From Cellvibrio sp. UBA7671 (GTDB lineage Bacteria; Pseudomonadota; Gammaproteobacteria; Pseudomonadales; Cellvibrionaceae): a stretch of 64,000 nucleotides of DNA. The translations under genes and the position numbers were made by a program. The DNA is taken from assembly GCA_002483145.1 (NCBI GenBank), contig DLHJ01000014.1, forward strand, positions 62,001-126,000, in the 5' to 3' direction. Positions within the stretch are counted from its first letter, which is position 1. Every line of letters starts with the position of its first letter. The notes beneath the pieces were generated by a model, which saw only the letters and a list, made by a program, of their open reading frames with translations, was not told the DNA's origin and made no database searches. Below are positions 28,865 to 40,487 of this stretch, in pieces.

Positions 28865-29326
28865 CTACAGCAAATCGTTAATGAGTTTCCACTCATCAAC
28901 TGTGACCGGTTGTGTTGATAAGCGACTCTGTTTTACCAGTATCATATTTTCTAATCGCGGTTGCGCTTTGATTTCCGCTAGCGCAATCAACCGCGGGAAT
29001 ACTTTAGTGAGCTTAATATCCACCGAAACCCAACGCGGATTTTCTGGTGTTGATTTGGGATCGTAATAATCGCTTTCCGGATTAAATTGGGTTGGGTCGG
29101 GGTAGGCGGTTTTTACGACTTTAGCGGTGCCGACTATGCCGACATTTTTGCAACTGCTGTGATAGATAAATACTTCATCATTCAATGCGACTTGATCGCG
29201 TAAAAAATTACGGGCTTGGTAATTGCGGATGCCATCCCAGCGGCCGATTTTATCGGGCGCAGCCGCGAGATGGTCGATACCGTAGATGTGTGGTTCTGCT
29301 TTAAATAGCCAGTATTTTTTTGCCAT
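28865..29326 (-). CDS. EVE domain protein
   Basis: A 153-residue protein that is almost entirely an EVE domain of the PUA-like fold (KKYWLFKAEPHIYGIDHL, GRWDGIRNYQARNFLRDQV, DEVFIYHSSC, VGIVGTAKVV, WVSVDIKLTKVFPRLIALAEIK). EVE domains bind modified bases in RNA or DNA; the specific target here is unknown. ATG 29326 follows AAGGAG at 7 bases; a GTG one codon earlier is less well spaced. It is encoded just downstream of rnb on the same strand (35 bases), so it may be co-transcribed with the RNase. Confidence 0.9.
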   Translation of the reverse strand: MAKKYWLFKAEPHIYGIDHLAAAPDKIGRWDGIRNYQARNFLRDQVALNDEVFIYHSSCKNVGIVGTAKVVKTAYPDPTQFNPESDYYDPKSTPENPRWVSVDIKLTKVFPRLIALAEIKAQPRLENMILVKQSRLSTQPVTVDEWKLINDLL

Positions 29327-29361
29327 CACTCACTCCTTAATCATCTACGGATTTATGATTG

Positions 29362-31359
29362 CTACAGCCATGCACTCAAACGCTGTGCTGTTTCTTCGGT
29401 TACTAATTCCAAGCTGATTTTGCGCTTCTCAACATCAACGTCGTTGATCACCACAAATACTTTTTCATCGAGTTTGTAAGTCTTGCCTTCAATTGTCAGG
29501 CTTAGGCGACGTGAATCAAATTGTGCTTTAATGTCACTCTCTTTGGGAGCTAGTAGTGCATAGCCTTCCAAACCCCAATCTTCCATTTTTACGCCGATAC
29601 CAAACGAGTTAACCAAACCGATACTGGCGGGATGCACACTCCCAATGTGCTGCTTCGCATATTGGCAACCGAGCCAGGTTTCCGCATAGCGACATGCTTG
29701 GCGGCCAGTGTTGAGTTGGTTTTGTAACTGTTCGGCAAATTGTTTTTTATTGCCCACATTTTCTGCTGGCAAGCCGCGCAATATGCGTTTAATCGCAAGA
29801 TGGTTAAACAGATCGTTATAGCGGCGAATAGGTGAGGTCACCATCGCATAAGCTTTAAAGCCCAAACCAAAATGCGGAATGGGATCAAAGGTTAATGAGC
29901 CAGCTTGCAGCATGCGTTGTAAGAGTGAATGCAGGCTCGCGCTTAAAGGATTACCTGTCGGGTTTGAGCGCAATTCGCTAAATAATTTTTGGAAGCTATC
30001 CAACTGAGTTAAGTCGCCAATGGTTAAATCCGGGCGGTCTTCCTGAATCAGTGCGACCGCATCATTGATACGTTCCGGGCGAAACCCGATGTGACTGGAA
30101 AAAATACCGTAGCCGGGATGCTGCAAAAATAATTCGCCTGCGCAGAGGTTAGTAACCAGCATTGCCTCTTCAATCATGCGGTGCGCGATATTACGTTCGC
30201 GTTTTTCTACGTGATCAATTTTTCTTTGGTCATTGAGAATGTAGGAATAGTCGGGGCGCTCCTCCATCACCAACGCATTCGCTTGGCGATATTGCGCACG
30301 CGCTTGCGCAAATCCTTTCAATTCGACGAGCATATCGTGGATAAACGCTGGTGCGACGAGTAGTGATTCGCCGGTACTCATCAGGGCATCGAATACACCC
30401 TGGTAACTCAATTTAAAATGCGAGCGAATTTGCGCTTCAATAAATTCAAATGTGCTGATAGTGCCATCGTGCAAAATTTGCATGCGGCATACCAGCGCAG
30501 GGCGTTTTTGCTCCGGTACTAATGAGTAAGTATCGTGCGATAAATCGACCGGCAACATAGTCACCGTTTGGCCGAGTAAATAAAGCGTACTTGCACGCGC
30601 ACGCGCGGATTGTTCCAGCGGGCTATCAAAACTGATGTGTTTGCTGGGATCGGCAATAGCGGTAATTAATTCCCAGCCATTTTCGTTGGGTGCGATATAA
30701 ATAGCATCATCCATATCGCGCGTATTTTCGGAATCTATAGTGACGAAGGGCAGGTGGGTTAAATCCAGTTCACCATTTTCAAACGTGAGTGGCGACCAAT
30801 TAATTCCGCCTGCTTGAGTTTGCGCGGCCGGTTGCCATTCAAACGGAATCTGGAATTTGGCGATGCTGTAACGGCTTTCTACACCAGGCTCTTCCAAGGT
30901 GCCGATTCGGTTGCGAATATGAATCTGGGTTTTGCCTTCACTATTGAACGGGTGACGGGCAACTTCGCAGTGAATTAAATCGCCGACTTTATAACCTTTG
31001 CGCTCTTGCGGTGGAATAAATAACCAGCGATTAAAATTGTTTACGTCTGGCTCCACAAAATCGGTGGTGCCTTTGTTCACGTAGCGGCCAACAAATTCGG
31101 TCAGGCCGGGTTTGATCAGCTTGATTAATTTTGCTTCAAATTGGCCTTTGCTGTTGGTGGTAATTTCCGCTTCGACGCGGTCATCAGGCAGTACGCGCAT
31201 CATTTGGTCGGGGTCGATAAAGGCTTCGCGGCCGTCGTCGAGAATCAAAAAACCAAAGCGTTTGGTGGTGGCGCGAACCAGGCCTTGTGCGACATCTTTG
31301 GTTACAGCGATAGCGGACTTTAATTGAGCGAGTTGCTGCAGGGCATCTTTATTGAGCAT
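29362..31359 (-). CDS. rnb: Exoribonuclease II
   Basis: A 665-residue 3'-5' exoribonuclease of the RNase II/RNB family, acting in mRNA decay. N-terminal cold-shock-type OB folds (LVRATTKRFGFLILDDGREAFI) are followed by the RNB catalytic domain with the acidic cluster TIDSENTRDMDDAIYI (about residues 205-217). A late RNB motif is AMVTSPIRRYNDLFNHLAIKR, and a C-terminal S1 domain follows (VNSFGIGVKMEDWGLEGYALL). ATG 31359 (MLNKDALQQLAQLK) is taken as the start; an ATG 66 bases further upstream would add a non-conserved tail. The ribosome-binding site is weak. It is divergent from the K+/H+ antiporter gene. Confidence 0.92.
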   Translation of the reverse strand: MLNKDALQQLAQLKSAIAVTKDVAQGLVRATTKRFGFLILDDGREAFIDPDQMMRVLPDDRVEAEITTNSKGQFEAKLIKLIKPGLTEFVGRYVNKGTTDFVEPDVNNFNRWLFIPPQERKGYKVGDLIHCEVARHPFNSEGKTQIHIRNRIGTLEEPGVESRYSIAKFQIPFEWQPAAQTQAGGINWSPLTFENGELDLTHLPFVTIDSENTRDMDDAIYIAPNENGWELITAIADPSKHISFDSPLEQSARARASTLYLLGQTVTMLPVDLSHDTYSLVPEQKRPALVCRMQILHDGTISTFEFIEAQIRSHFKLSYQGVFDALMSTGESLLVAPAFIHDMLVELKGFAQARAQYRQANALVMEERPDYSYILNDQRKIDHVEKRERNIAHRMIEEAMLVTNLCAGELFLQHPGYGIFSSHIGFRPERINDAVALIQEDRPDLTIGDLTQLDSFQKLFSELRSNPTGNPLSASLHSLLQRMLQAGSLTFDPIPHFGLGFKAYAMVTSPIRRYNDLFNHLAIKRILRGLPAENVGNKKQFAEQLQNQLNTGRQACRYAETWLGCQYAKQHIGSVHPASIGLVNSFGIGVKMEDWGLEGYALLAPKESDIKAQFDSRRLSLTIEGKTYKLDEKVFVVINDVDVEKRKISLELVTEETAQRLSAWL

Positions 31360-31485
31360 GTAATACAACTTATAGGTAAGGATTATGGCGCGATTATAGC
31401 TCGATTTAACTGCCCTGTTGCGCAAATCTGGGGCAGCTATTTTTTTGGTAAAAATAGTCTTTACTGATTGTTAACGGTAATGCTT

Positions 31486-31516
31486 TTGACAGTCTTGGGC
31501 GCCATCGGGTTACAAT
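31486..31516 (+). promoter_or_regulatory. Possible promoter of the antiporter-gabD unit
   Basis: A perfect -35 TTGACA (31486-31491) is followed by TACAAT (31511-31516) at a long 19-base spacing. It lies 52 bases before the TTG start of the antiporter gene in the divergent region with rnb. Confidence 0.4.
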
Positions 31517-31568
31517 CGCCTTAATGTTAGTTATTGTTTTTATTGAATTTCTGGATAAGGGTTAGGTT

Positions 31569-33308
31569 TTGGACGCAGTTACCATCAACAATATTTTGCT
31601 CGTTGGCGCCCTTTTGGTCGCCGCGAGTATTCTGCTGAGCTCTATTTCTACCAGGGTAGGTGTGCCAATTCTGGTGATTTTCCTCGCGGTGGGGATGCTT
31701 GCGGGAGTGGATGGCCCCGGCGGAATTGTTTTTAATGATTACTCTACTGCTTATCTGGTGAGTAACCTCGCGCTGGCAATTATCCTTTTGGATGGTGGTA
31801 TGCGCACCCGCGCAGCAACTTTCCGTGTTGCGCTTTGGCCTGCGCTGTCATTAGCGACTGTCGGTGTGATGATAACAGCAGGTTTAACGGGCTTTGCAGC
31901 CGCTTGGTTGTTCGACCTCTCCTTACTTGAAGGCTTGCTGATCGGCGCGATTGTGGGTTCGACAGATGCCGCTGTGGTATTTAATTTATTGAATGGCAAA
32001 GGCCTTAATGAGCGTGTTGGTTCAACGCTGGAGATCGAATCGGGCAGTAACGACCCCATGGCGATGTTCCTGACGGTGACCTTAATTGCCATGCTTGCCG
32101 CCGGTGAAACCAGCTTCAGCTGGGGCGTGCTGACCAGTTTGGTGCAGCAGTTTGGGATAGGTATCGCCCTGGGGTTGGGTGGCGGTTGGTTGCTATTGCA
32201 ACTGATCAATCGGCTGTCGATTGCCGGTGGTTTGTACCCGCTATTAGCCGTTAGTGGCGGCATTATGCTCTACGCGATTTCTGGTGCTATCGGCGGCAGC
32301 GGTATCCTGACGGTGTATGTGTGTGGTTTGCTGATCGGTAATCGACCAATCCGAAACCGTCATGGCATCCTCCATATGTTCGATGGCCTCGCCTGGTTGA
32401 GCCAAATTGGTATGTTTTTGGTGTTGGGGTTGTTGCTTACGCCCAGTGAACTTTTGCCCATCGCGGTGCCAGCATTGTTGCTGTCGCTTTGGATGATTTT
32501 ATTCGCTCGTCCTCTTTCCATTTTTGTCGGTTTATTACCCTTCCGCAGTTTTAACTTGAAAGAGCGCACATTTATATCCTGGGTTGGTTTGCGCGGTGCG
32601 GTGCCTGTTATTCTCGCGGTGTTCCCATTAATGGCGGGGCTTCCTAATGCGCAGCTTTTTTTCAATGTAGCGTTTTTTATTGTGTTGGTGTCCTTGCTGG
32701 TGCAAGGAACGACATTAAGCTGGGCCGCCAAAAAAGCCAAAGTTGTTGTCCCGGCTGTGCCTTCGCCATTTTCACGCGCTGGGTTGGAAATTCATGTCAC
32801 CAGCCAGTGGGAATTGTTCATCTATAAATTGGGGGCTGAGAAATGGTGTATTGGTGCCGCATTGCGCGAGTTGCATATGCCGGAAAATACCCGCATAGCA
32901 GCATTATTTCGCGATAAAGAATTATTCCACCCATCTGGTAGTACGCGCTTGATGGCGGGTGATGTGCTCTGCGTAATCGGCCATGAGCAGGATTTACCAG
33001 CGCTCGGAAAATTATTTAGTGAAGCCCCAAAACGTACACTGGATTTGAGTTTCTTCGGTGATTTTATTATTCAGGGCGATGCAGAGTTGCGCGATCTGGC
33101 GATGCTGTATGCGCTGGATATGAAAGGCTACGAAGAGCATAAAACACTAGGCGAGTTGATTGGGCAAATGGTGGGCGGAAAGCCGGTAGTGGGTGATCAA
33201 AGCGAATGGAGTGGAATGCTCTGGACAATTGCCGAAGTGGAAGGAAACAGCGTACGTAAGATCGGAGTTAAACCCGTGGTTAAAAAAAATATGCCATCCA
33301 ATGATTAG
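31569..33308 (+). CDS. Potassium/proton antiporter (CvrA/NhaP2 type)
   Basis: A 579-residue inner-membrane CPA1 antiporter exchanging K+ (or Na+) for H+. About twelve hydrophobic segments cover residues 5-395, with the family core [43 protein letters not shown] containing the ion-binding acidic residues. A cytoplasmic TrkA-C-type domain (about 405-480, [41 protein letters not shown]) and a CorC-type C-terminal domain follow. The start is TTG 31569 with AAGGG upstream. Its stop overlaps the GTG of gabD by one base, so the two are translationally coupled. Confidence 0.92.
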   Translation: MDAVTINNILLVGALLVAASILLSSISTRVGVPILVIFLAVGMLAGVDGPGGIVFNDYSTAYLVSNLALAIILLDGGMRTRAATFRVALWPALSLATVGVMITAGLTGFAAAWLFDLSLLEGLLIGAIVGSTDAAVVFNLLNGKGLNERVGSTLEIESGSNDPMAMFLTVTLIAMLAAGETSFSWGVLTSLVQQFGIGIALGLGGGWLLLQLINRLSIAGGLYPLLAVSGGIMLYAISGAIGGSGILTVYVCGLLIGNRPIRNRHGILHMFDGLAWLSQIGMFLVLGLLLTPSELLPIAVPALLLSLWMILFARPLSIFVGLLPFRSFNLKERTFISWVGLRGAVPVILAVFPLMAGLPNAQLFFNVAFFIVLVSLLVQGTTLSWAAKKAKVVVPAVPSPFSRAGLEIHVTSQWELFIYKLGAEKWCIGAALRELHMPENTRIAALFRDKELFHPSGSTRLMAGDVLCVIGHEQDLPALGKLFSEAPKRTLDLSFFGDFIIQGDAELRDLAMLYALDMKGYEEHKTLGELIGQMVGGKPVVGDQSEWSGMLWTIAEVEGNSVRKIGVKPVVKKNMPSND

Positions 33309-34780
33309 TGCAGCCGATGTTTAATCTACGTAATTCATTGCTCTTGCGGACGCAAGCATTTATCGACGGTGAATGGTGTAACGCCGATACGCATAAAACC
33401 TTTGCAGTAAAAAATCCTGCGACTGGAGAAATTATTACCCAGGTTGCAGATTTGGGTGTTACTGAAACCCGCAGGGCGATAGTTGTAGCGGCTCGAACAC
33501 AGCAGGTATGGGCACAAAAAACGGCAAAAGAACGCAGCCAGTTATTGCGCGCATGGTTTGACCTGGTAATGCAACATCAGGATGATCTCGCGCAGATCCT
33601 TACTATTGAGCAAGGTAAACCCTTGGCAGAAGCGCGTGGGGAAATTGCTTACGGCGCAAGTTATATTGAATGGTTTTCTGAAGAGGCCAAACGTATTTAT
33701 GGGGACGTGATTGCTCCGCCCAGTGTTGATCAGCGGATTTTGGTGATCAAACAACCCGTCGGTGTTGTTGCGACAATCACTCCCTGGAATTTTCCCTGCG
33801 CAATGCTAGCGCGAAAAATTGCTCCCGCATTAGCAGCTGGCTGCGCCGTCGTTGCTAAACCTGCTGCAGAAACACCGTTATCTGCGTTAGCTCTGGCATT
33901 TCTTGCACAGCATGCGGGTATACCTGGGGGCGTGATTAATATCGTCACGGGAGCTGATTCTGCTGCAATTGGTGCGGAGTTAACCGGCAATCCACTCGTG
34001 CGGAAGTTGTCGTTTACGGGCTCGACTGCCGTGGGTAAACAATTAATCCACCAATGTGCCGCTGATGTAAAACGCATCACCTTGGAGTTGGGTGGTAACG
34101 CTCCGTTTATTGTGTTTGATGATGCTGATTTGGATGCGGCTGTTGCTGGTGCAATGGTCTCTAAATTTCGCAATGCTGGGCAGACTTGTGTTTGTGCCAA
34201 TCGTTTTTATATACACCGCTCGGTTTACGCCCAATTCAGTGAGAAATTAATCGCCGCAATGAATTTGCTGTCGGTCGGAAACGGAATGGGAGAGGGTGTA
34301 AGTGTTGGTCCGTTAATTTCGTTAGCCGCGGTAAAAAAAGTGCAAGTGTTGGTGGATGATGCGCTCGCAAGAGGTGCACATATCGCATATCAAGCCACAC
34401 TTGATCTAACTGAAGCGGCGCAAGGCAATTTTTATCCACCGACGTTATTGTTGAATGTTTCTCCTGATTCAGCGTTAACTTGTCAGGAAATTTTCGGTCC
34501 GGTAGCAGGATTGATTGCATTCGACACCGATCAACAAGTTATCGCATTTGCGAATGACTCTGAGTTTGGTTTGGCTGCTTATTGTTACACGCAGAATGCG
34601 AAACGCATAAAACATCTATCCGAAGTGCTGGAAGCAGGGATGCTGGGGATTAATACCGGCATCATCTCCAATGAAATGGCCCCTTTCGGTGGTATTAAAC
34701 AATCCGGTTGGGGCAGGGAAGGTTCGCTTTACGGTATCGATGATTATGTGAGCGTAAAATACCTGTGTGAGCGTTTTTAA
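33308..34780 (+). CDS. gabD: NAD(P)-dependent succinate-semialdehyde dehydrogenase
   Basis: A 490-residue aldehyde dehydrogenase closest in pattern to GabD, which oxidises succinate semialdehyde to succinate in GABA catabolism. It begins LLRTQAFIDGEW and has TPWNFPCAMLARKIAPALAAGC, the catalytic Glu in ITLELGGNAPFIVFDDADLD, the catalytic Cys region FRNAGQTCVCANRF and GGIKQSGWGREGS near the C-terminus. The start may be GTG 33308, overlapping the antiporter stop, or ATG 33317 three codons later; both give the same protein core. The pairing with a K+/H+ antiporter may reflect a pH or GABA link, but that is inference. There is no GABA transaminase (gabT) nearby. Confidence 0.92.
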   Translation: MQPMFNLRNSLLLRTQAFIDGEWCNADTHKTFAVKNPATGEIITQVADLGVTETRRAIVVAARTQQVWAQKTAKERSQLLRAWFDLVMQHQDDLAQILTIEQGKPLAEARGEIAYGASYIEWFSEEAKRIYGDVIAPPSVDQRILVIKQPVGVVATITPWNFPCAMLARKIAPALAAGCAVVAKPAAETPLSALALAFLAQHAGIPGGVINIVTGADSAAIGAELTGNPLVRKLSFTGSTAVGKQLIHQCAADVKRITLELGGNAPFIVFDDADLDAAVAGAMVSKFRNAGQTCVCANRFYIHRSVYAQFSEKLIAAMNLLSVGNGMGEGVSVGPLISLAAVKKVQVLVDDALARGAHIAYQATLDLTEAAQGNFYPPTLLLNVSPDSALTCQEIFGPVAGLIAFDTDQQVIAFANDSEFGLAAYCYTQNAKRIKHLSEVLEAGMLGINTGIISNEMAPFGGIKQSGWGREGSLYGIDDYVSVKYLCERF

Positions 34781-34887
34781 TTACCAGCCTTCTATTGTTT
34801 TTTCCTTCATCTGTTAAATCTGCAACAAATTTCTGCAGCATAAAAGCCTGTCCGTAGCTAAATTCCGAATCCTTACTAAACTTGAAC

Positions 34888-34910
34888 GTATCAGTATCCA
34901 TATCTGATAC
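34888..34910. promoter_or_regulatory. Palindrome upstream of chemoreceptor gene (possible operator)
   Basis: GTATCAG (34888-34894) and CTGATAC (34904-34910) form a perfect 7-bp inverted repeat with a 9-base AT-rich centre. The 23-bp size and the position 33 bases before the chemoreceptor ATG fit a binding site for a dimeric regulator. No family is assigned. Confidence 0.4.
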
Positions 34911-34942
34911 ATCACAATAGAAAATTAATGATGAGGTTTGCC

Positions 34943-36583
34943 ATGTTTGGCTGGTATCAAGGATTAAGTTTACGTTGGAAGCTCACACTTCCTTTGCTTC
35001 TGTTGGTTGTGCTGGTGTTGTATATGGGCTTGCATGCGATCAGTACGAGTAAAATGCTGGGCGGGAATGCGGCGACTATTGCGAAGGTTAACTTGCCCGA
35101 AATTCAATTGCTGATACAAGCTGATCGGGACCTTTATCAATCGCTGCTTGCTGAGCGAGCGTTGTTGCAGCTCGATAGCAGCAAGCATCAAGACTTATTC
35201 ACGGAGCAAGGCGACAACGCCAAGCAGGCGCAGGATCGGGTTTATCAATCGCTTGACCTTTCTGATACGGCTACTGCTGCCGAGCGGGAGGAGTTTACCC
35301 GGCGCTACAATGCGTGGAAAATTCAGGCCGCCGACGTTATCAATTCTGCACGCCTTTCCGATGAAGCCAGCCGCACAGCTGCGCTACAAAAATCCTATGG
35401 TAGCGCTGCCGACGCTTTTGGACATTTGCGTGATTATATTGATGAGCTACAAGAAAAGCGCTTGGCTCATGTCGATCAATTCACTGTTCAAATCGATGAA
35501 AACCAATCAACCAGCTCTGCACAGTTACTAGCGTTAGTGGTTGTTGGAACGCTCGTGAGTTTATTGGCAGCTTATTTTTTGCCGATATTGGTTGCCAATC
35601 AAGTCCGCCAGATCAGTCATCGTATTCAAAATATTGCGGAAGGCGATGGTGATTTAACGGCTCGCTTACCTGTCAACACCAATGATGAATTGGGGCAGCT
35701 GGCTACTAACGTCAATCAATTTATTGAAAAACTACAGCGCATCATTGGCAGTGTATTAGCGAATGCGGCAGAGGTTTCCAAGGCGGCAGAGTCTTTGTTG
35801 GTTGTATCCAGCAATAGCCAGTGCGCTGCAGATGACCAATGCCATGCAATTACCATGGTAGTGACCGCCGTGAATGAGTTGACCATGGCGATTCAGGAGG
35901 TTGCGCGCAATACCAGCAATACTGCGCAAAATACCAAAGAAGCGACGGCAATTACTGATCGCGGCCAAGAGCGTATCCATCTTGCCGTTGAACGTGTACA
36001 AGGTTTGGCTACACGGATTAGTGAAACCGCAGAGTTTATGTTGCGCTTGGAAGGAGAGGCGAAAAATGTAACTTCCGTTATTGATGTCATTCGCGGTGTT
36101 GCTGAACAGACCAATTTATTAGCGCTCAATGCGGCAATTGAAGCCGCGCGTGCGGGTGAACAAGGGCGAGGTTTTGCGGTGGTGGCTGACGAAGTGCGTA
36201 CGCTGGCTAGCCGCACACAGCAGTCGACTACTGATATCCACGGAATGTTGAGTAAGCTGCAGCAGGGCGTCCAACATGCGGTGGATGCAATGGGTAGTAG
36301 TGCAGCTATGACTTCAGAAGCGGTTACCTCTGCCACTGAGGCAGGGGATTCATTAACGGGAATAAGCACGGCAGTAAAACAAATTTCAGATATGACTTTG
36401 CAAATCGCCACAGCAGCAGAAGAGCAGAGTTCAGTTACATCTGAAATTGATAAAAATTTGGTGCAGATTAATTCGTTGGCAATGAATAATGCAGAGGGCG
36501 CGTCCAAAACTGCAGTGGAAAGTCAGCGTTTGAATGAATTGTCTATCCAGTTGCGCCAATTGCTGATGCAGTTCAAGGTGTGA
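34943..36583 (+). CDS. Methyl-accepting chemotaxis protein
   Basis: A 546-residue transmembrane receptor. TM1 (about residues 10-30, [20 protein letters not shown]) is followed by a periplasmic four-helix-bundle-like sensor, TM2 ([23 protein letters not shown]), a HAMP domain ([18 protein letters not shown]) and the signalling hairpin with [35 protein letters not shown]. It signals to CheA/CheW or a Chp-type pilus pathway. The start at ATG 34943 is chosen because ATGAGG, a good ribosome-binding site, ends 6 bases before it; ATGs at 34928 and 34931 lie inside or before that site. No CheB/CheR-tethering pentapeptide is seen at the C-terminus (QLLMQFKV). Confidence 0.92.
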   Translation: MFGWYQGLSLRWKLTLPLLLLVVLVLYMGLHAISTSKMLGGNAATIAKVNLPEIQLLIQADRDLYQSLLAERALLQLDSSKHQDLFTEQGDNAKQAQDRVYQSLDLSDTATAAEREEFTRRYNAWKIQAADVINSARLSDEASRTAALQKSYGSAADAFGHLRDYIDELQEKRLAHVDQFTVQIDENQSTSSAQLLALVVVGTLVSLLAAYFLPILVANQVRQISHRIQNIAEGDGDLTARLPVNTNDELGQLATNVNQFIEKLQRIIGSVLANAAEVSKAAESLLVVSSNSQCAADDQCHAITMVVTAVNELTMAIQEVARNTSNTAQNTKEATAITDRGQERIHLAVERVQGLATRISETAEFMLRLEGEAKNVTSVIDVIRGVAEQTNLLALNAAIEAARAGEQGRGFAVVADEVRTLASRTQQSTTDIHGMLSKLQQGVQHAVDAMGSSAAMTSEAVTSATEAGDSLTGISTAVKQISDMTLQIATAAEEQSSVTSEIDKNLVQINSLAMNNAEGASKTAVESQRLNELSIQLRQLLMQFKV

Positions 36584-36610
36584 TTCTAGCTTTATTGTAG
36601 AGATACAAAA

Positions 36611-36638
36611 AAACCGGGTGTTGACGCCCGGTTTTTTA
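36611..36638. terminator. Bidirectional terminator
   Basis: AAACCGGGTG (36611-36620), loop TTGA and CGCCCGGTTT (36625-36634) form the stem, with one T-G wobble, followed by TTTT and preceded by seven A. It serves the chemoreceptor gene (plus) and the convergent Lrp-type gene (minus). Confidence 0.85.
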
Positions 36639-36663
36639 TTGCTTGAGCAATTTGATTTAAATA

Positions 36664-37134
36664 CTAGATCGGTAGCTGCGTAGTAAATTTCACTTGCTTC
36701 AACGCAAACGCCGAATTGATCGAGCCAATATTCGGCAAATGGATCAGGGTTTGTTTCATCAGTCGTTCGTAGTGCTCTACGCTTTCCACCACCACCCGCA
36801 AGACATAATCTTTTTCACCGCTGGTTGAGTAGCACTCAACTACTTCCGGTATTGCCTGCACCATTTCCTCAAAGGCTTCTAGTGAGCTGGCATCGTGGTT
36901 TTTAATCGTGATGTAGGCGTGGACAGTCACCCCCAGGTTAAGCAGTTTGGGGTCAAGCAGGGTCACTTTACCGCGAATCACTCCTTCTACTTCCAGCCGT
37001 TTAAGGCGGCGCCAGCAGGGCGTGTGCGACAGGCCAATCATATTGCCTAAGTCTGCCATCGAGTAATCGGCATTCTCCTGAAGGGCGCGCAAGATCTTGC
37101 GATCATATTCATCGAGTTCTACTGACTTGGCCAT
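36664..37134 (-). CDS. Lrp/AsnC family transcriptional regulator
   Basis: A 156-residue regulator with an N-terminal winged helix-turn-helix (LDEYDRKILRALQENADYSMADLGNMIGLSHTPCWRRLKRLEVEGVI) and a C-terminal RAM/AsnC ligand domain (VHAYITIKNHD, VVECYSTSGEKDYVLRVVVESVEHYERLM). These proteins bind amino acids and form octamers on DNA. ATG 37134 (MAKSVELDEYD) is taken because it begins at the family N-terminus; a start at 37194 would add 20 residues. It is divergent from adk with 291 bases between. Its targets are unknown. Confidence 0.92.
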   Translation of the reverse strand: MAKSVELDEYDRKILRALQENADYSMADLGNMIGLSHTPCWRRLKRLEVEGVIRGKVTLLDPKLLNLGVTVHAYITIKNHDASSLEAFEEMVQAIPEVVECYSTSGEKDYVLRVVVESVEHYERLMKQTLIHLPNIGSINSAFALKQVKFTTQLPI

Positions 37135-37239
37135 GAAAAAGTAATCCTGAAAAGCATGATTGATATTGAGGCATTCTAGGATGAAAATTTTCATATGACA
37201 ATAAATTGAGGATGTATTTAACAGTAACGTCCTAATTAA

Positions 37240-38079
<840 letters not shown>

Positions 38080-38100
38080 TCTAAATCAATACAGCAAAAC

Positions 38101-38125
38101 TAGGCTCTACGGAGCCTATTTTTTT
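38101..38125 (+). terminator. Rho-independent terminator of adk
   Basis: TAGGCTC (38101-38107), loop TACG and GAGCCTA (38112-38118) form a perfect 7-bp stem followed by seven T. It starts 22 bases after the adk stop and ends 48 bases before tsaB. Confidence 0.9.
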
Positions 38126-38172
38126 GTCCCGTGTTTCATTGTGTTTACTGTCAATTTTTCTGTGTTCCTCCT

Positions 38173-38880
38173 ATGAGCCTGATTCTCGCCCTGGATTCTT
38201 CGACTGATGCTTGCTCTGTCGCACTCTATGCCAATGGACAACTGGATGTCCGGTTTGAGCTGGCCGCCAAAAGCCATACCCAACGGTTGTTGCCGATGGT
38301 GGATGAGTTGCTGGGCGACAATAGCCTCAAGTTACATGACCTTGATGCTATTGCCTTTGGCCGCGGACCGGGTTCATTTACCGGATTGCGGATTTGTATG
38401 GGAATAGTGCAGGGCTTGGCATTTGGTGCGCAGTTGCCAGTGATCCCTGTATCCACTTTGGAGGCAATGGCATTAGGTTATTACCGCGCAAATCCTGAGG
38501 TTAGCTTGCCTGTATTAGTGTCGTTAGATGCTCGTATGGATGAGGTTTACTGGGGCTTATTTACCCGTACAGGGGATTCAGTCTCGGCCTTGAGTGATGA
38601 GTTTGTAATGAAACCTGAATTGCTGTCTGAGCAAGATGTTATCCGTTCGCTGGCAGGGCAGTTTATCGCTGCTGGACCTGGATGGCATTATCCGGCAATG
38701 CAGGTGCTGGCCGCATCCACTATAGTGGTTGATTCCCAACCCCAAGCTGAAGATATGGCTTTAATTGCCGCGCAAGTCTGGTCTGCCGGTGGTGCGATTG
38801 ATGTACTCGATGCCCAACCAGTGTATTTGCGCGATACTATCTCCTGGCAAAAGCGCCAGCGTATTCGTAATCCCAACTAG
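38173..38880 (+). CDS. tsaB: tRNA threonylcarbamoyladenosine biosynthesis protein TsaB
   Basis: A 235-residue ASKHA-fold protein that works with TsaD and TsaE to make t6A37 in ANN-decoding tRNAs. It has the N-terminal [16 protein letters not shown], the signature [23 protein letters not shown] (about residues 67-90) and the middle [20 protein letters not shown] 38173 begins the conserved [10 protein letters not shown]; an upstream in-frame ATG at 38131 would add a Cys-rich stretch with no family support. The M18 peptidase gene follows after 17 bases, probably in one operon. Confidence 0.94.
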   Translation: MSLILALDSSTDACSVALYANGQLDVRFELAAKSHTQRLLPMVDELLGDNSLKLHDLDAIAFGRGPGSFTGLRICMGIVQGLAFGAQLPVIPVSTLEAMALGYYRANPEVSLPVLVSLDARMDEVYWGLFTRTGDSVSALSDEFVMKPELLSEQDVIRSLAGQFIAAGPGWHYPAMQVLAASTIVVDSQPQAEDMALIAAQVWSAGGAIDVLDAQPVYLRDTISWQKRQRIRNPN

Positions 38881-38897
38881 ATTTTGGTGAGTTTATT

Positions 38898-40235
38898 ATG
38901 ACTGCCTCTTGTTCCATGGTGGATTTCAACACCGGTTTGCTCGAGTTCCTGTACTCATCCCCCACAGCTTTTCATGCCACTAAAAATATCGCAGGCAAAT
39001 TGTTGGCGGCTGGTTTTATCCCGCTTTATGAGGGTGATATCTGGCAGCTTGAGCCTGGCAAGCGCTATCTGGTGATGCGCAATGATTCATCGATTATTGC
39101 GTTTGTGTACGGTAAATCACCGTTGTTGGACTCAGGTATCCGCATGCTGGGTGCCCACACCGATAGCCCTTGTTTGAAAGTGAAACCGCGTGCAGAGCTA
39201 AATCGTCGCGGTTATTTTCAGCTGGGTGTGGAGGTCTATGGCGGTGCTTTGTTGGCTCCTTGGTATGACCGTGATTTATCCATGGCGGGGCGGGTGACAT
39301 ACCGCGATCAATCCGATCAAATCGCCAGTGCATTGGTTGATTTTGAGCGCCCTGTCGCGGTGGTACCGAGCCTTGCCATACATCTGGATCGCGAAGCCAA
39401 CAATGCCCGTTCAATCAATGCGCAAAAAGATATAGTGCCGCTGTTGTTGCAGCTTCCCGCTGAAGATGCGGCCTTGCCGGACTTTCGCGGATTGTTGCAC
39501 GCCGAGTTGCTGCGCCAGCAACCGGATCTCGCAATCAAACAAGTGCTGGACTACGAGATCAGCCTTTACGATACCCAGCCACCGGCCATAATTGGTTTTG
39601 AGCAAGATTTTATCGCCAGTGCACGGCTTGATAATTTATTGAGTTGTTTCATTGGGTTGCAAGCTTTACTTGAAGCTGATGATCAAGTTTCCAGCCTGTT
39701 GATTTGCACTGATCATGAAGAGGTTGGCAGCGCTTCTTGCTGCGGAGCCAAAGGCCCGATGTTGCAACAGTTTCTTGAGCGGCTATTGCCCGATGGTGAA
39801 ACGCGCGCGCGCGTAATTGAGCGATCGATGATGATATCGGCCGATAATGCCCACGGTATTCATCCTAACTTTATGGATAAGCACGATGAAAACCATGGCC
39901 CGCTGTTGAACCGCGGCCCGGTTATCAAAGTCAACGCTAACCAGCGGTATGCAACGACCAGTGAAACCAGCGCCTTCTTCCGCCTGCTGTGTGAAGCGGC
40001 GGAGGTGCCGGTGCAAGAATTTGTGGCGCGTACTGATATGGGTTGCGGCAGTACTATCGGCCCGGTGGTGGCATCAGAGGTTGGAGTGAAAACGATTGAT
40101 GTTGGATCGCCCACCTTTGCCATGCACTCCATCCGCGAGCTCGCAGGTGCCCGTGATGGCTGGTATCTCTATAAAGCGGCAGTTGAATTTTTTAGCTATA
40201 GCAAAGCACCTTTTGCCTTAATTTCCCGCAGCTAA
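38898..40235 (+). CDS. apeB: M18 family aminopeptidase
   Basis: A 445-residue dizinc aminopeptidase of the M18 family (aspartyl aminopeptidase-like). It has [16 protein letters not shown] near the N-terminus, zinc-site motifs [13 protein letters not shown] and [32 protein letters not shown], and the C-terminal [25 protein letters not shown]. It releases N-terminal residues, often acidic, from peptides in the cytoplasm. It follows tsaB closely. After it lies a 252-base gap with no recognised element before the cNMP gene. Confidence 0.93.
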   Translation: MTASCSMVDFNTGLLEFLYSSPTAFHATKNIAGKLLAAGFIPLYEGDIWQLEPGKRYLVMRNDSSIIAFVYGKSPLLDSGIRMLGAHTDSPCLKVKPRAELNRRGYFQLGVEVYGGALLAPWYDRDLSMAGRVTYRDQSDQIASALVDFERPVAVVPSLAIHLDREANNARSINAQKDIVPLLLQLPAEDAALPDFRGLLHAELLRQQPDLAIKQVLDYEISLYDTQPPAIIGFEQDFIASARLDNLLSCFIGLQALLEADDQVSSLLICTDHEEVGSASCCGAKGPMLQQFLERLLPDGETRARVIERSMMISADNAHGIHPNFMDKHDENHGPLLNRGPVIKVNANQRYATTSETSAFFRLLCEAAEVPVQEFVARTDMGCGSTIGPVVASEVGVKTIDVGSPTFAMHSIRELAGARDGWYLYKAAVEFFSYSKAPFALISRS

Positions 40236-40487
40236 TGGGTGTGCAGAAACTTTGAGCAAGTCTTTTTGGCTGAGCGGTTGTATTATTGTGATGAAAGTGC
40301 AATCGCTCGCAATCCGGCTGTGATCCAGTACTAATACTGACGACAAGCCTGACTCTTGTAGCTGTCGGCTGTTTATACTCGCGCATATTTCTCTAATAAA
40401 AAACAATTTATTATTTTATCGATAGTCAGAATTAAGCCTTTGTGATTAGCGTTGAATGATCCTGATTAGAGTTTAGTGGAGTCGAAA

